From: Azospirillum brasilense | Lineage (GTDB): Bacteria > Pseudomonadota > Alphaproteobacteria > Azospirillales > Azospirillaceae | Length of the DNA: 64,000 nt | Assembly (NCBI RefSeq): GCF_001315015.1 | Contig: NZ_CP012916.1 | Location: forward strand, 450,001-514,000 | Direction of reading: 5' to 3' | Part shown: positions 49,703 through 58,514 of the stretch, piece by piece | How positions within the stretch are numbered: the stretch's first letter is position 1 | Layout: each line of letters begins with the position of its first letter | Translations under genes and position numbers: made by a program | The notes under the pieces: generated by a model | Database searches by the model: none | What the model saw: the letters and a program-made list of their open reading frames with translations, nothing else | Told to the model about the DNA's origin: nothing

Positions 49703-51867
49703 CACATCAGCTCCCGCAGATTGAGGGCGAGCAGAAGGCTCCCGTCGCCGAGCACCGCCGTGCCGGCGTAGCCGCGCAGCCGGGCGAGCAGCCCGGTCAT
49801 CGGCTTCAGAACCACCTCGGCGCGCTCCCGGAAGGCGTCCACCACCAGCCCCACTGGCTGCCCGCCGAGGTCCACCAGAAGCACCGCCTCCCCGCTGCGC
49901 TCCCGCTCGTCCTCCGGCAGATTGAGCAGGCGGCGCAGCCGCAGGAGCGGCACCACTGTATCCTGCACGACGACACTCTCCGCGTGCTTCATCCGGCGGA
50001 TCGCACCGTGGGGAACGCGCTGCATGCCGGTGACCAGCGTGACCGGAAAGCCGTAGAGAGCGCCCGCCGTCTCCACCATCACCAGCCGGGTGACCATCAT
50101 GGTCAGCGGCAGGACGAGGCGGAAGCGCGTCCCGGCGCCAGGGGTCGAGGCGACCTCAACCCGTCCGCCCGCCTGTTCCACCGCGCCGCGCACGGCGTCC
50201 ATCCCCACCCCCCGGCCCGACAGGTCCGACACCATGGCCGAGGTGCTGAGCCCCGGGAGGAAGATCAGGCGCAATGCCTCAGCTTCGTTCAGGGCCGCCG
50301 CCTGCTCCGCCGTCAGGGCGCCCGCCGCCACCGCCTTGCGGCGCACCGCCTCCGCGTCGATGCCCGCCCCGTCGTCGGAGACCTCCACCACCACGCCGCC
50401 GCTGTCCTGGAAGGCCTGGACGCGGATGGCGGCCACCTCCGGTTTGCCGGCGGCGCGGCGGCGCTCCGGCGCCTCGATGCCGTGGTCCAGCCCATTGCGG
50501 ACAAGGTGCAGCAACGGCTCGCCCAGGATGTCGAGAATGTCCTTGTCCGCCTCCGTCTCGCCGCCGGAGAGGTGCAGCTCGACCGGCTTGCCGAGCCGCC
50601 GCGCGGTGTCGCGGACCAGCCGGGGCAGCGGGTCGAAGACGCGCGACAGGGGCAGCAGCCGCAACCGCAGCACCGCGTCCTGCAGATCTCCCACGATGGA
50701 ATCGATGCGGCCGTGGGCTTCCTTGATGCCCTGTGCCAAAGCATCGGCACTCCGCCCGTGCTGCGCCTCGCGCGCGAGGTAGGGCAGGCTTCCCTTGGCG
50801 ACGACCAGTTCCCCGACCAGGGCCATCAGCCGGTCCATGCGCTCCGCATCCACCCGCAGCGTCCGCCGGGCCTGGAGCGGTGAAGCGGCGGGCGCTGCCG
50901 GAGCAGCCTCAGCCAGGCCTTCGATGCAGCGGATGAGCGCGTCCGCCGGGCCGTCGGCGGCACGGTCCAGAGGCGGCGCTTCGGCATTCCGTCCCTCGGC
51001 GGCCAGGATGTTGCGCACCGCCCGCAGCACCGCTGGCCGGCGCGCCGCCGTTTCCGCGTCGCTGCCGGGAAGGCCGAGGATGCGCGCCTGTTCCCGCAGC
51101 ATGGCCGTGGCGAGGCTGGCCGGCGCGGCCTGGGCGGGGATCGCGACCGTGGCGAGGGACAGTTGATCGGGAACGCCGCGGAACAGGCGGGCCAGCTCAT
51201 CCTTCGAGGCGCCGCTGAGCGCGCGGAAGCGCAGGGCGCAACGGTAGGGGTCGAGATCCGTCAGCGGCGGCCACGCCCCGGCGGCCTCGACACGCAGCAG
51301 CAGCAGGTCCGGGATGCGGCGGCACAGGTCGAGTGGATCGTCCCCGGCGAAGAAGCAGTCTTCCGCGGGGTCATAGGCGATGGCGGTGACCGTGCGCCCG
51401 GCGGCCTTGGCCCGCTCGGCCTCCGGCAACTCGTCCACCCAGGCGAATCCAGCGGGCGCGCCACCGTCGGCGGTTTCGGCCGAGTCGCCGAGGGCAGCAC
51501 GCAACCCTGCCTCCTGCGCCCGCGCGCGGGTGTCGGCGTCGTCGGGAAGGGACTGGCTGAACTCCAGCCCATCGACCCACGCCGCACCGGTGTCGAGCAA
51601 CTCCAGCAGACGGTCGGCCAGATCCCCGCTCATGGCGGCGCGCCCATCGCGCACGGCCATCAGAGCGTCCTCGCCGGCATGGACCATGCGGGTGAAAGGC
51701 GCCATGTCGAACAGGGCGGTGGCGCCCTTCAGCGTGTGCAGCGCACGGAACAGGTCGTTGACCGCGGCCGTTTCGGTCGGATCGCGCTCCAGCCGCAGCA
51801 GGGCGGCGCCCGCCGCCTCCAGCAACTCCCGCGATTCCAAGACGAACTGCTCGAACAGCGCACTCAT
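49702..51867 (-). CDS. cheA: Chemotaxis histidine kinase CheA
   Basis: A 721-residue CheA. The Hpt domain is at 1-110 with phospho-acceptor His44 in ALHTLKGATALF. An unusual central domain follows at about 150-260 (YDPAEDCFFAGDDPLDLC, FRGVPDQLSL). Then come the dimerisation/kinase core (VGELVVAKGSLP, LLHLVRNGLDHGIE, VSDDGAGID, SGRGVGMDAV) and a C-terminal CheW-like domain ending with LALNLRELM. The middle domain is not the usual CheY-binding P2. It overlaps cheY and the STAS gene. It should phosphorylate the CheY and CheB of this operon. Confidence 0.95.
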   Translation of the reverse strand: MSALFEQFVLESRELLEAAGAALLRLERDPTETAAVNDLFRALHTLKGATALFDMAPFTRMVHAGEDALMAVRDGRAAMSGDLADRLLELLDTGAAWVDGLEFSQSLPDDADTRARAQEAGLRAALGDSAETADGGAPAGFAWVDELPEAERAKAAGRTVTAIAYDPAEDCFFAGDDPLDLCRRIPDLLLLRVEAAGAWPPLTDLDPYRCALRFRALSGASKDELARLFRGVPDQLSLATVAIPAQAAPASLATAMLREQARILGLPGSDAETAARRPAVLRAVRNILAAEGRNAEAPPLDRAADGPADALIRCIEGLAEAAPAAPAASPLQARRTLRVDAERMDRLMALVGELVVAKGSLPYLAREAQHGRSADALAQGIKEAHGRIDSIVGDLQDAVLRLRLLPLSRVFDPLPRLVRDTARRLGKPVELHLSGGETEADKDILDILGEPLLHLVRNGLDHGIEAPERRRAAGKPEVAAIRVQAFQDSGGVVVEVSDDGAGIDAEAVRRKAVAAGALTAEQAAALNEAEALRLIFLPGLSTSAMVSDLSGRGVGMDAVRGAVEQAGGRVEVASTPGAGTRFRLVLPLTMMVTRLVMVETAGALYGFPVTLVTGMQRVPHGAIRRMKHAESVVVQDTVVPLLRLRRLLNLPEDERERSGEAVLLVDLGGQPVGLVVDAFRERAEVVLKPMTGLLARLRGYAGTAVLGDGSLLLALNLRELM

Positions 51868-52262
51868 GACCGTCCCTCACGTCCGGTCAGCAGGCGGGCG
51901 GCGGCGGTGAGGTCGGCGGGACGCACCGGCTTGACGAAATACCAGTTGGCCCCGGCGAGCAGCGCCTTCTCACGGTCGCTGTCCTTGGATTCGGTGCTGA
52001 TCATGATCGCCGGCACGTCCCGCAGGGTCTGCTCCTGCCGGAGGCGACGCAGCATGGTGTAGCCGTCCATCTTCTGCATGTTGATGTCGACGATCAGCAG
52101 ATCCGGCGTGGACGCCAGCGCGTGCTCCAGCCCGTCGAGCCCGTTCACCGCCTCGTCGACCCGAAAGCCGTCGGCCTCCAGAACCTGCCGGGTATAGGCC
52201 CGGACGGTCACGGCGTCGTCCACCACGAGAACGCGGGGTTGCGGGTCTGGTCGATCGGTCAC
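51864..52262 (-). CDS. cheY: CheY-like response regulator
   Basis: A 132-residue receiver with acidic pair VVDDAVTVRAY, phospho-acceptor Asp59 in LIVDINMQKMDG, a Ser in MISTESKD and the Lys in YFVKPV. The layout is that of CheY. The start is 12 nt after the cheR stop and the stop overlaps the cheA ATG, so it is coupled to its kinase. The output target, flagellum or other, cannot be told from sequence. Confidence 0.93.
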   Translation of the reverse strand: MTDRPDPQPRVLVVDDAVTVRAYTRQVLEADGFRVDEAVNGLDGLEHALASTPDLLIVDINMQKMDGYTMLRRLRQEQTLRDVPAIMISTESKDSDREKALLAGANWYFVKPVRPADLTAAARLLTGREGRS

Positions 52263-52274
52263 CGGGCGGCCTCC

Positions 52275-53135
52275 TTAACTCTGGGGCTTCTGATAAAGGA
52301 TGGCGTCGGGGAACCGGCGCGGCACGAAAAGGGAAGACATCCGACTCATGCTCTCCGAATGGCCGAGGCAGATGAACCCGCAAGGCGACAGCGCGTCGTA
52401 GAACATCGACGCCGCCTCACGCCGCCCCAAATCGTCGAAATAGATCAGCAGATTGCGGCAGAAGATGACATCGATGCCACGGAAATTCGCCATCTGCTGC
52501 GGATCGGCGATGTTCACCAGCGAAAAATCGATGGAGTCCCGCAACTCCTCCATGATCTGCCAGCTCTGGTCGTCCAGCCGGGTGAAGTATTTGGCGACGA
52601 GATCCCGCGGCATGGCTTGGAGCGACCGTTCCTCGTAAATGCCCTCGCGTGCGCGGGCCAGCACATGGCTGTCGATGTCGGAGGCGTAGAGTTCGATCTC
52701 GAAATCATCCACCCGGCTCCACCGCTCCAGCAGTGTGATGGCGATGGAGTAGGGCTCCTCTCCAGTGGCGCAGCCGGCCGACCAGATGCGCACACGGCTG
52801 CCCGGCGCGCGCCCGCGCACCACCTCGTCCAGCGCAGCGTTCACCAAGCAGTCGAGCTGGTACATCTCGCGGAAGAAATAGGTCTCGTTCACCGTCATGC
52901 GGTTGACGAGAAGCTGCAACTCTTCCCCCGACGCTTGGAATCGCAGCAGATTCAGGTATTGGCGGACATGCTCGATGCCGACCGCCGCCATCCTCTCCGA
53001 CACGCGGCGGTCGACGAAGTAGCGTTTGGCCTCGGTGAAGGACAGGCCGGTGCGTTCCCGCAAGAACCGGCAGAAAGCGTCGTAATCCGCGGCGCTCAAG
53101 GCGCCGCCGGCGCTCTTGTCCAAAGGCGGCGTCAT
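52275..53135 (-). CDS. cheR: Chemotaxis methyltransferase CheR
   Basis: A 286-residue CheR, which methylates glutamates of the receptor using SAM. The N-terminal helical domain contains FCRFLRERTGLSF and the basic RVSERMAA patch. The SAM loop is IWSAGCATGEEPYSIAI and the later VIFCRNLLIYFDD motif is present. Its start directly abuts the HEAT gene stop. The receptor in the same operon is the likely substrate. Confidence 0.95.
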   Translation of the reverse strand: MTPPLDKSAGGALSAADYDAFCRFLRERTGLSFTEAKRYFVDRRVSERMAAVGIEHVRQYLNLLRFQASGEELQLLVNRMTVNETYFFREMYQLDCLVNAALDEVVRGRAPGSRVRIWSAGCATGEEPYSIAITLLERWSRVDDFEIELYASDIDSHVLARAREGIYEERSLQAMPRDLVAKYFTRLDDQSWQIMEELRDSIDFSLVNIADPQQMANFRGIDVIFCRNLLIYFDDLGRREAASMFYDALSPCGFICLGHSESMSRMSSLFVPRRFPDAILYQKPQS

Positions 53136-53753
53136 TCAGGCTCCGGAAAACAGGCGGCGCGCCGCATCGATGGAAAAGGCGACAAAAGGATCGTCCGGAA
53201 AACGCCCGCCGAGCCGTTCCACGACCGTCAGAGCCGCGGGATCACCGCTTTCCATCAACGCCTCCACCGCGGAGAGGCAGACGTTGACGTGCGGGTCATG
53301 GTCGATCACTCCGGCCAAGAGGTCCAGCCGGTCCGGATGGGGCAGCTTCCCGACGAGTTGGGCCGCGAAGATGCGCAGGTCCGAATCCGCGGCGGTCAGC
53401 AGCGGGGTAACCTCCGGCATCACCACGGCGGCGGGCATCTGCTGGAGGCTCTCGATCACGCCGTTGCGCAGCCCGACGTCTTCGCTCACCAGATGGGGAG
53501 CCAGCGCCGCGGCGGCCTCCGCGGTGCCGGTGCGGACCAGAGCGGTGAAGAGGGTTTCGCGGACGCTTGGGTCCTTCTCCCGCGCCAGCCTCGCGGACAG
53601 GGCGGGAACGGCGTCGGGACGCTCGCCGAGCGCGTGGGCAGCCCGGCGGCGCAGGGCCGGATCGGCGTCCTCCAGCAACGCCAGCGGATCGCCGTCCTCC
53701 ATGGCGGCCGCGGGCTTCGCTCCATCGATCTTCCGTGCCTTCACCAGGGCCAT
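53136..53753 (-). CDS. HEAT-repeat protein of the che operon
   Basis: A 205-residue protein built from about five HEAT-like helical repeats, seen as ADPALRRRAAHALGE, DPSVRETLFTALVR, DVGLRNGVIESLQQ, DSDLRIFAAQLVGK and DPHVNVCLSAVEALME. The N-terminus, MALVKARKID, is nearly the same as that of the chemoreceptor at 58440 ([10 protein letters not shown]). It sits between cheB and cheR. HEAT proteins in che clusters may act as scaffolds; the exact role is unknown. The shared N-terminal motif suggests that both proteins are brought to the same place. Confidence 0.82.
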   Translation of the reverse strand: MALVKARKIDGAKPAAAMEDGDPLALLEDADPALRRRAAHALGERPDAVPALSARLAREKDPSVRETLFTALVRTGTAEAAAALAPHLVSEDVGLRNGVIESLQQMPAAVVMPEVTPLLTAADSDLRIFAAQLVGKLPHPDRLDLLAGVIDHDPHVNVCLSAVEALMESGDPAALTVVERLGGRFPDDPFVAFSIDAARRLFSGA

Positions 53754-53781
53754 GCCGCCTCCACCACGCCTGTCACCACCG

Positions 53782-54867
53782 TTATCCCCTCACCCACCGC
53801 GTCACCTGCTGGGCCACCCGGTCGGACGGCAGCACCATGTCGGCGCCGCCGCGGCGGATCAGTTCCTGCGGCATGCCGAACACGACGGCACTGGCCTCCG
53901 CCTCCGCGATGGTGCGCCCGCCCTGGCGGCGCAACTCCGTCATCGAGGCCGCGCCATCCGACCCCATGCCTGTCAGGAGAACGCCGATCAACCGTGATGG
54001 TGCAATGGCGCGCAGAGCGCTCTCGACCAGCCGGTCCACATTGGGATGCCAGTTTCGCCGCTCGTCCGCTGGAACGGGCTGGGCGCAGAGCCGCCCACCG
54101 CGCCGGACGATCTGAAGATCGGCACCGCCGCGCGCAATGCAAGCCATCCCCGGCTGGAGCGCGGTGGCCGCCGCAGCCTCCACCACCGTCACCGCGGAAA
54201 TGATGTCAAGGCGGCGGGCCAGCGGTCCGGTGAAGCTGGCAGGCATGTGCTGGGCCACCACCACCGGCCAGGGAAAGTCCGTCGGAAGAAGCGGCAGGAT
54301 ATCCTCCAGGGTGCGCGGCCCGCCGGTGGACACGCCGATCAGCACCAGCCCTTCGCTCGGATCGCCGTCGCTGTCGGCCACGGTCTGCGGCTTGGAACGG
54401 GGAACATCGGCCAGGAAATCCTCTCCGACAATACGCTCCCGCGCCCGGCGCAGCCGTTCCCGCAACCCTTGGACCCGGCGAGGCCGGGACCCGGCGGCGG
54501 CGCGCACGGTGTCGACCAGCTCTTCGGCGATGCCGGCGATGGCGCCGACCCCGGTCGGCTTGCGCACCGCCTCCACCGCCCCCAGCCGCAGGGCCTCCAG
54601 CGTCACCTCCGCCCCGTCCGCGGTCAGGGCGGATACCATCACCACCGGTTTCGGATGCTCGATCATGATGCGCTTCAGGCAGGCGAGACCGTCCATGCCG
54701 GGCATCGTGACGTCCAGGGTCACCACATCCGGATCGAAGCCGGACAGCCGTTCCAACGCTTCCGCACCATCGGCGGCGGTTTCCACCTCGAAACCGGCGG
54801 ACGAGAGGATGTCGCCGATGCGCCGCCGCATCAGCGCCGAATCATCGACGACCAGAACCTTCAGCAT
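53782..54867 (-). CDS. cheB: Chemotaxis methylesterase CheB
   Basis: A 361-residue CheB with a receiver (about 1-120; Asp in VTLDVTMPGMDG) and a C-terminal methylesterase/deamidase. The catalytic Ser is in IGVSTGGPRTL, the His in VVAQHMPASFTGPLARRLD and the Asp in LLTGMGSDGA. It removes methyl groups placed by CheR on the receptor. It lies between the triple CheW gene (18 nt) and the HEAT gene (28 nt) in one operon. Confidence 0.95.
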   Translation of the reverse strand: MLKVLVVDDSALMRRRIGDILSSAGFEVETAADGAEALERLSGFDPDVVTLDVTMPGMDGLACLKRIMIEHPKPVVMVSALTADGAEVTLEALRLGAVEAVRKPTGVGAIAGIAEELVDTVRAAAGSRPRRVQGLRERLRRARERIVGEDFLADVPRSKPQTVADSDGDPSEGLVLIGVSTGGPRTLEDILPLLPTDFPWPVVVAQHMPASFTGPLARRLDIISAVTVVEAAAATALQPGMACIARGGADLQIVRRGGRLCAQPVPADERRNWHPNVDRLVESALRAIAPSRLIGVLLTGMGSDGAASMTELRRQGGRTIAEAEASAVVFGMPQELIRRGGADMVLPSDRVAQQVTRWVRG

Positions 54868-54885
54868 GACGGGACCACCTTCCGA

Positions 54886-56448
54886 TCAGACGGTGGCCAG
54901 CAGGTCGGCAAGCTGGTCCATGTCCAGCAGTTCCGCCGGGTCCATCAGCAGGATCATCCGCCGCTCCCCGGCGCTTTCCACCGCGCCGATGCGGCGGATC
55001 AGCCGGTGCTGGGCCTGCGACACGACGGGGGCCGGCCCGATCACGCCGTCCGGAATGCGGACGATCCCAGCCATGCCGTCCACCAGGAGCCCGGCGCGGG
55101 CCGCTCCCGCGGCGATCACCACCACGCGGCCCCGATCGCCTCCGTTCTCCCGCCCTTCCGGCAGACGCAGCAGGCGGCGCAGCGCGACCAGCGGCAGGAC
55201 GGCGCCGCGCAGCGTGGTCACGCCGCTGACGAAGTCCGGCGCGTTGGGCAGCGGAGTCACGGCGTCGGGCTGGCGCAGCACCTCCTGCACCGCCCCGACC
55301 GGCAGGCCGTATTCCGCCCCGGCCAGCCGGAACACCACGAAGGCCTCCGCCCGCTCCGCCTCCATTGCCACAGCCGTCTCTCCTTCGCGCCCTTGGGCAT
55401 GGATGCCCAACCCGGCGCCATTGCCCGCGCCATGACGGAACAGCCGTTCCGCCGACAGGACCGGGATCAGCCGCGCGCCGCCGTCCAGCCGCGCGATGCC
55501 GTCCATATCCTCGAACTCCGCCTCGCGCGCCATCAGCGGCGGCACCGGGTCGATCCGTTCACGGGGAACGCGCAGGATCTCCCGCACATCCTCCACCACC
55601 ACACCGACCTGCCCCTCCGCCGTGCGCAGAACCGCCACCTTTCCACGGCCCCGATCCGCCGTGGCATCGAGCGCGGCGTCGAGCCCGAACAGCATCCGCA
55701 GCCCGACCAGGGGAAGCAGCGCGTCGCGCAACGTCATCATGCCCAGAAGATGAGGGCGGGCGCGGGGGACGCGGGTCACCGTCTCGGGAACCGGAACGAC
55801 CTCCCGCACCGCCGCCACGGGCAACGCGAACTCCTGTTCCGCAACGGTGAGGACGACGAGTTGTTCCTCGTCCTGGCTCGCCGCGGCAACAGTCTTCGGC
55901 TGGGGCGCCGCGCTGAAATCGGCGCTTCCCGCCGTCACCCGCCCAAGGTCGGCGAACTGGCGCTCGATCAGCGGGCCGGGGTTGAGGATCAGGGCACCCT
56001 CCCCCGCGGCCCCGTCTCCGGCCAGGATGGCGCCGGCCAGAAGATCGGCGTCGATGGACGGATCCGGCGCCGTCGCGGAGTCGGCGATGCGGTCCTCGTC
56101 CACGGCGGACAGGCCCGACACGCGGTCCACCAGCAAGCCGACCGGCTGGCCGGTGTGACGGATGATCAGCAGCCGCGCCGCCTTCGTCTCCCCATCAACG
56201 GTTCCACCCTCCCCGCCCCTGGTCCCGGCTCCAGCAAGGCCCAGGACCCGGCGCAGCCCGATGACCGGCAGCACGGCGCCGCGCCGCCGTGCCAGCCCTT
56301 CCAGGCTGGGCGGCCCCAGCGGGATCGGCACCAGGGCGGGCGGACGCAGGATTTCCAGCACGCTGTCCAGCGGCAGGGCCAACCCCATGCCGCCGACCGT
56401 GAAGAGGACGAAGGAACGCACGCCGTCGCGGCGGATGATCGCGGCCAT
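54886..56448 (-). CDS. cheW: Triple-domain CheW coupling protein
   Basis: A 520-residue protein made of three consecutive CheW domains, about 13-150 (VLFTVGGMGLALPLDSVLEI), 190-310 (VLTVAEQEFALPVAAVREV) and 365-480 (VVFRLAGAEYGLPVGAVQEV). An ordinary CheW has one domain of about 150 residues and links CheA to receptors. Here it is the only CheW in the operon, so one chain may span several positions of the array. The domains differ clearly from one another, so they are not a recent triplication. It is encoded between the receptor and cheB. Confidence 0.92.
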   Translation of the reverse strand: MAAIIRRDGVRSFVLFTVGGMGLALPLDSVLEILRPPALVPIPLGPPSLEGLARRRGAVLPVIGLRRVLGLAGAGTRGGEGGTVDGETKAARLLIIRHTGQPVGLLVDRVSGLSAVDEDRIADSATAPDPSIDADLLAGAILAGDGAAGEGALILNPGPLIERQFADLGRVTAGSADFSAAPQPKTVAAASQDEEQLVVLTVAEQEFALPVAAVREVVPVPETVTRVPRARPHLLGMMTLRDALLPLVGLRMLFGLDAALDATADRGRGKVAVLRTAEGQVGVVVEDVREILRVPRERIDPVPPLMAREAEFEDMDGIARLDGGARLIPVLSAERLFRHGAGNGAGLGIHAQGREGETAVAMEAERAEAFVVFRLAGAEYGLPVGAVQEVLRQPDAVTPLPNAPDFVSGVTTLRGAVLPLVALRRLLRLPEGRENGGDRGRVVVIAAGAARAGLLVDGMAGIVRIPDGVIGPAPVVSQAQHRLIRRIGAVESAGERRMILLMDPAELLDMDQLADLLATV

Positions 56449-56469
56449 GGGTCGTCTCCCCGCCGGCCG

Positions 56470-58440
56470 TCAGCCGGCCCCTTGCAGTTCGTCGGCCATG
56501 GCGGCGATCTCCTCGATGGCGGCGGCCAGTTCCTCCGCACCCTTTGCCTGCTCCCGCGCGGCCTTGGCCGCTTCGTTGGCCGAGCGGTTGGCTTGGTTGG
56601 CCACGGCGGCGACTTGCTCCACGCCCTTCTGCGCCTCCGCCACGGCGCGCTGCACCTCGCCCGCGTTCTCGACGATCTCGCGGCTGCCGGAGATCACGGT
56701 GCGAAGGTCGGCGATGGCGGCGGCGAGGCTGCTGGCGAACTCCTGGTGGCGCAGGGACTGGCGCGCCGTCTCGCCCCCGATGTCCTCGATGTCGCGGCGG
56801 ACGCGCCCGATCTGGTCCTGGATGGCGTGAACGATGTCCTTGACCCGCTCCACATTCTCCGAGCTGTCGCGGGCGAGATTGCGAATGTCGTTGCTGACGA
56901 CGGTGAAGCCGCGTCCGAACTCCCCGGCCCGCGCCGCCTCGATGGAGCCGCTGACCGCCAGCATGCCGGTCTGGATGGCGATGATGGAGATGGCATCGAC
57001 CACCTTGTCGATGCGCCGTCCGATCTGCTCCATGGCGCCGATCCGCTCCACCGTGCGGCGGCTCGCGCCCACCGCCTCGCCCACCCCGGCGGTCAGCGCG
57101 CCCACCATATCCTGCGTCTCGGACAGCAGCGCCTCCAGGCCGACGCAGCGCTGAAGCGCCTCATCGGCACGGGTGTGGCTGAGCCGTGCGCTGGCCTCGA
57201 TCTCCGCGATGGCACTGCTGGACTGGTGGGTCGCCGCCCCCTGGGCCTGGGCGCCGCGGGAGATCTGGGTGATCGCCGCCATGATCTGGGCGGCGGCGCG
57301 GTTGATTTCCTCGATGGCGGCGGAGAGTTGCTCGGCGGCGGAAGCGAGATCCCCGGCGGCGCGGTGGACGTCGGTGTTGCCGGTCAGCTCGTCGGCGAGA
57401 TCGGAGAGCTGGCCGGCGGCCTGCTCGCTCTGGGCCAGCGCCTTGGCCTGTTCGCCGACCGTCTTCAGCGCCTCCTCGCTCGCCGCCGCCTGCTCCTCCG
57501 CGGCGGAGGCGACGCTTTCAGCACCGCGCTGCGCCTCCCGCCCGGCCGAATCGGCCTCCAACGCGGCCTTGATGGTCTCCTGGGCGCCGCGGGCGATGTC
57601 CCCCATGCCGTCGCGCACCCGGTCGAGCTGGGTGGCGATCTGGCGGCCCCGCTCCACCTCGGTCTTGGACGCGTCGGCGCCGGCCACGATGCTCTCCGCG
57701 ATAGCGCCCACCGCTTTCTGAATCTCCGCGACCATGCGGTTGATCTCGTTGGCGGAGCGTTCGGAGCGCTCGGCCAGGGCCTGCACCTCGTCGGCCACCA
57801 CGGCGAATCCACGCCCGGCATCGCCCGCGCGGGCTGCCTCGATGGCGGCGTTCAGCGCCAGGAGGTTGGTCTGATCGGCCATGACCGCCACACCCTCCAC
57901 GATGGTGCCGATCTCCGCCGCCTGCCGCTCCAGGTCGCGGACCAGGGCGACAGCAGCTTCCTGCCGCGTGGCGGCTCGGACCAGCCCATCGACGGAGGCG
58001 AGGATCTGCCCGCTGACCTCCTTCATCAGCGTTTGCAGCGCCTCGATCCGCGACAGCGAGGATTCGGCGTTGCCGCGCGCCCGGCCGATCAGGCTGGCGC
58101 TGCGGTCGATCATGCGCTGCGACTGCTGGGTGGCGCTGGCCGCCTCCTCCGCGCCGGCGGCCACCTGCTCCATCGCCTTGCGCAATTCCTCGGCGGCGGC
58201 GGCGGCCTGGGTCACGCCGCTGGCAAGCTCGTTCGACGCGGCGGCAATACCCTCCGCCGCCTTGCGCCGCCGGTTCCCGGCGCGGGCGCGCCGCCGCACC
58301 TCCGCCGCGCGGCGGGTCGACAGGGCGTTGTCGGGCTGGCTGGACAGTGCGGCCTCATCGGCAAGCGGAATCTCCTCGCCGAGGTCCGCACCGCGGGAGG
58401 CGCTTGCCGTGTCGATCCGCTTCTTCTTGACCAATGCCAT
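56470..58440 (-). CDS. Soluble chemoreceptor with two signalling hairpins
   Basis: A 656-residue receptor with no membrane segment and no recognisable sensor domain. The N-terminal 60 residues are charged. Two signalling tips are visible. The first, at about 187-220, is canonical ([20 protein letters not shown]). The second, at about 487-520, is altered ([20 protein letters not shown]). They are exactly 300 residues apart. Long heptad coiled coils lie before, between and after. This double-hairpin layout is known from DosM of Vibrio cholerae, which stabilises cytoplasmic arrays. The changed second tip suggests a structural role. The C-terminus has no obvious CheR-docking pentapeptide. Confidence 0.93.
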   Translation of the reverse strand: MALVKKKRIDTASASRGADLGEEIPLADEAALSSQPDNALSTRRAAEVRRRARAGNRRRKAAEGIAAASNELASGVTQAAAAAEELRKAMEQVAAGAEEAASATQQSQRMIDRSASLIGRARGNAESSLSRIEALQTLMKEVSGQILASVDGLVRAATRQEAAVALVRDLERQAAEIGTIVEGVAVMADQTNLLALNAAIEAARAGDAGRGFAVVADEVQALAERSERSANEINRMVAEIQKAVGAIAESIVAGADASKTEVERGRQIATQLDRVRDGMGDIARGAQETIKAALEADSAGREAQRGAESVASAAEEQAAASEEALKTVGEQAKALAQSEQAAGQLSDLADELTGNTDVHRAAGDLASAAEQLSAAIEEINRAAAQIMAAITQISRGAQAQGAATHQSSSAIAEIEASARLSHTRADEALQRCVGLEALLSETQDMVGALTAGVGEAVGASRRTVERIGAMEQIGRRIDKVVDAISIIAIQTGMLAVSGSIEAARAGEFGRGFTVVSNDIRNLARDSSENVERVKDIVHAIQDQIGRVRRDIEDIGGETARQSLRHQEFASSLAAAIADLRTVISGSREIVENAGEVQRAVAEAQKGVEQVAAVANQANRSANEAAKAAREQAKGAEELAAAIEEIAAMADELQGAG

Positions 58441-58514
58441 GATCCAAACCCCTTACCCCGTGAGCCCATGCTGCTCTTTCGGCGGCTCTTGTTGATTGCG
58501 CGCGGCGCCTGCCC

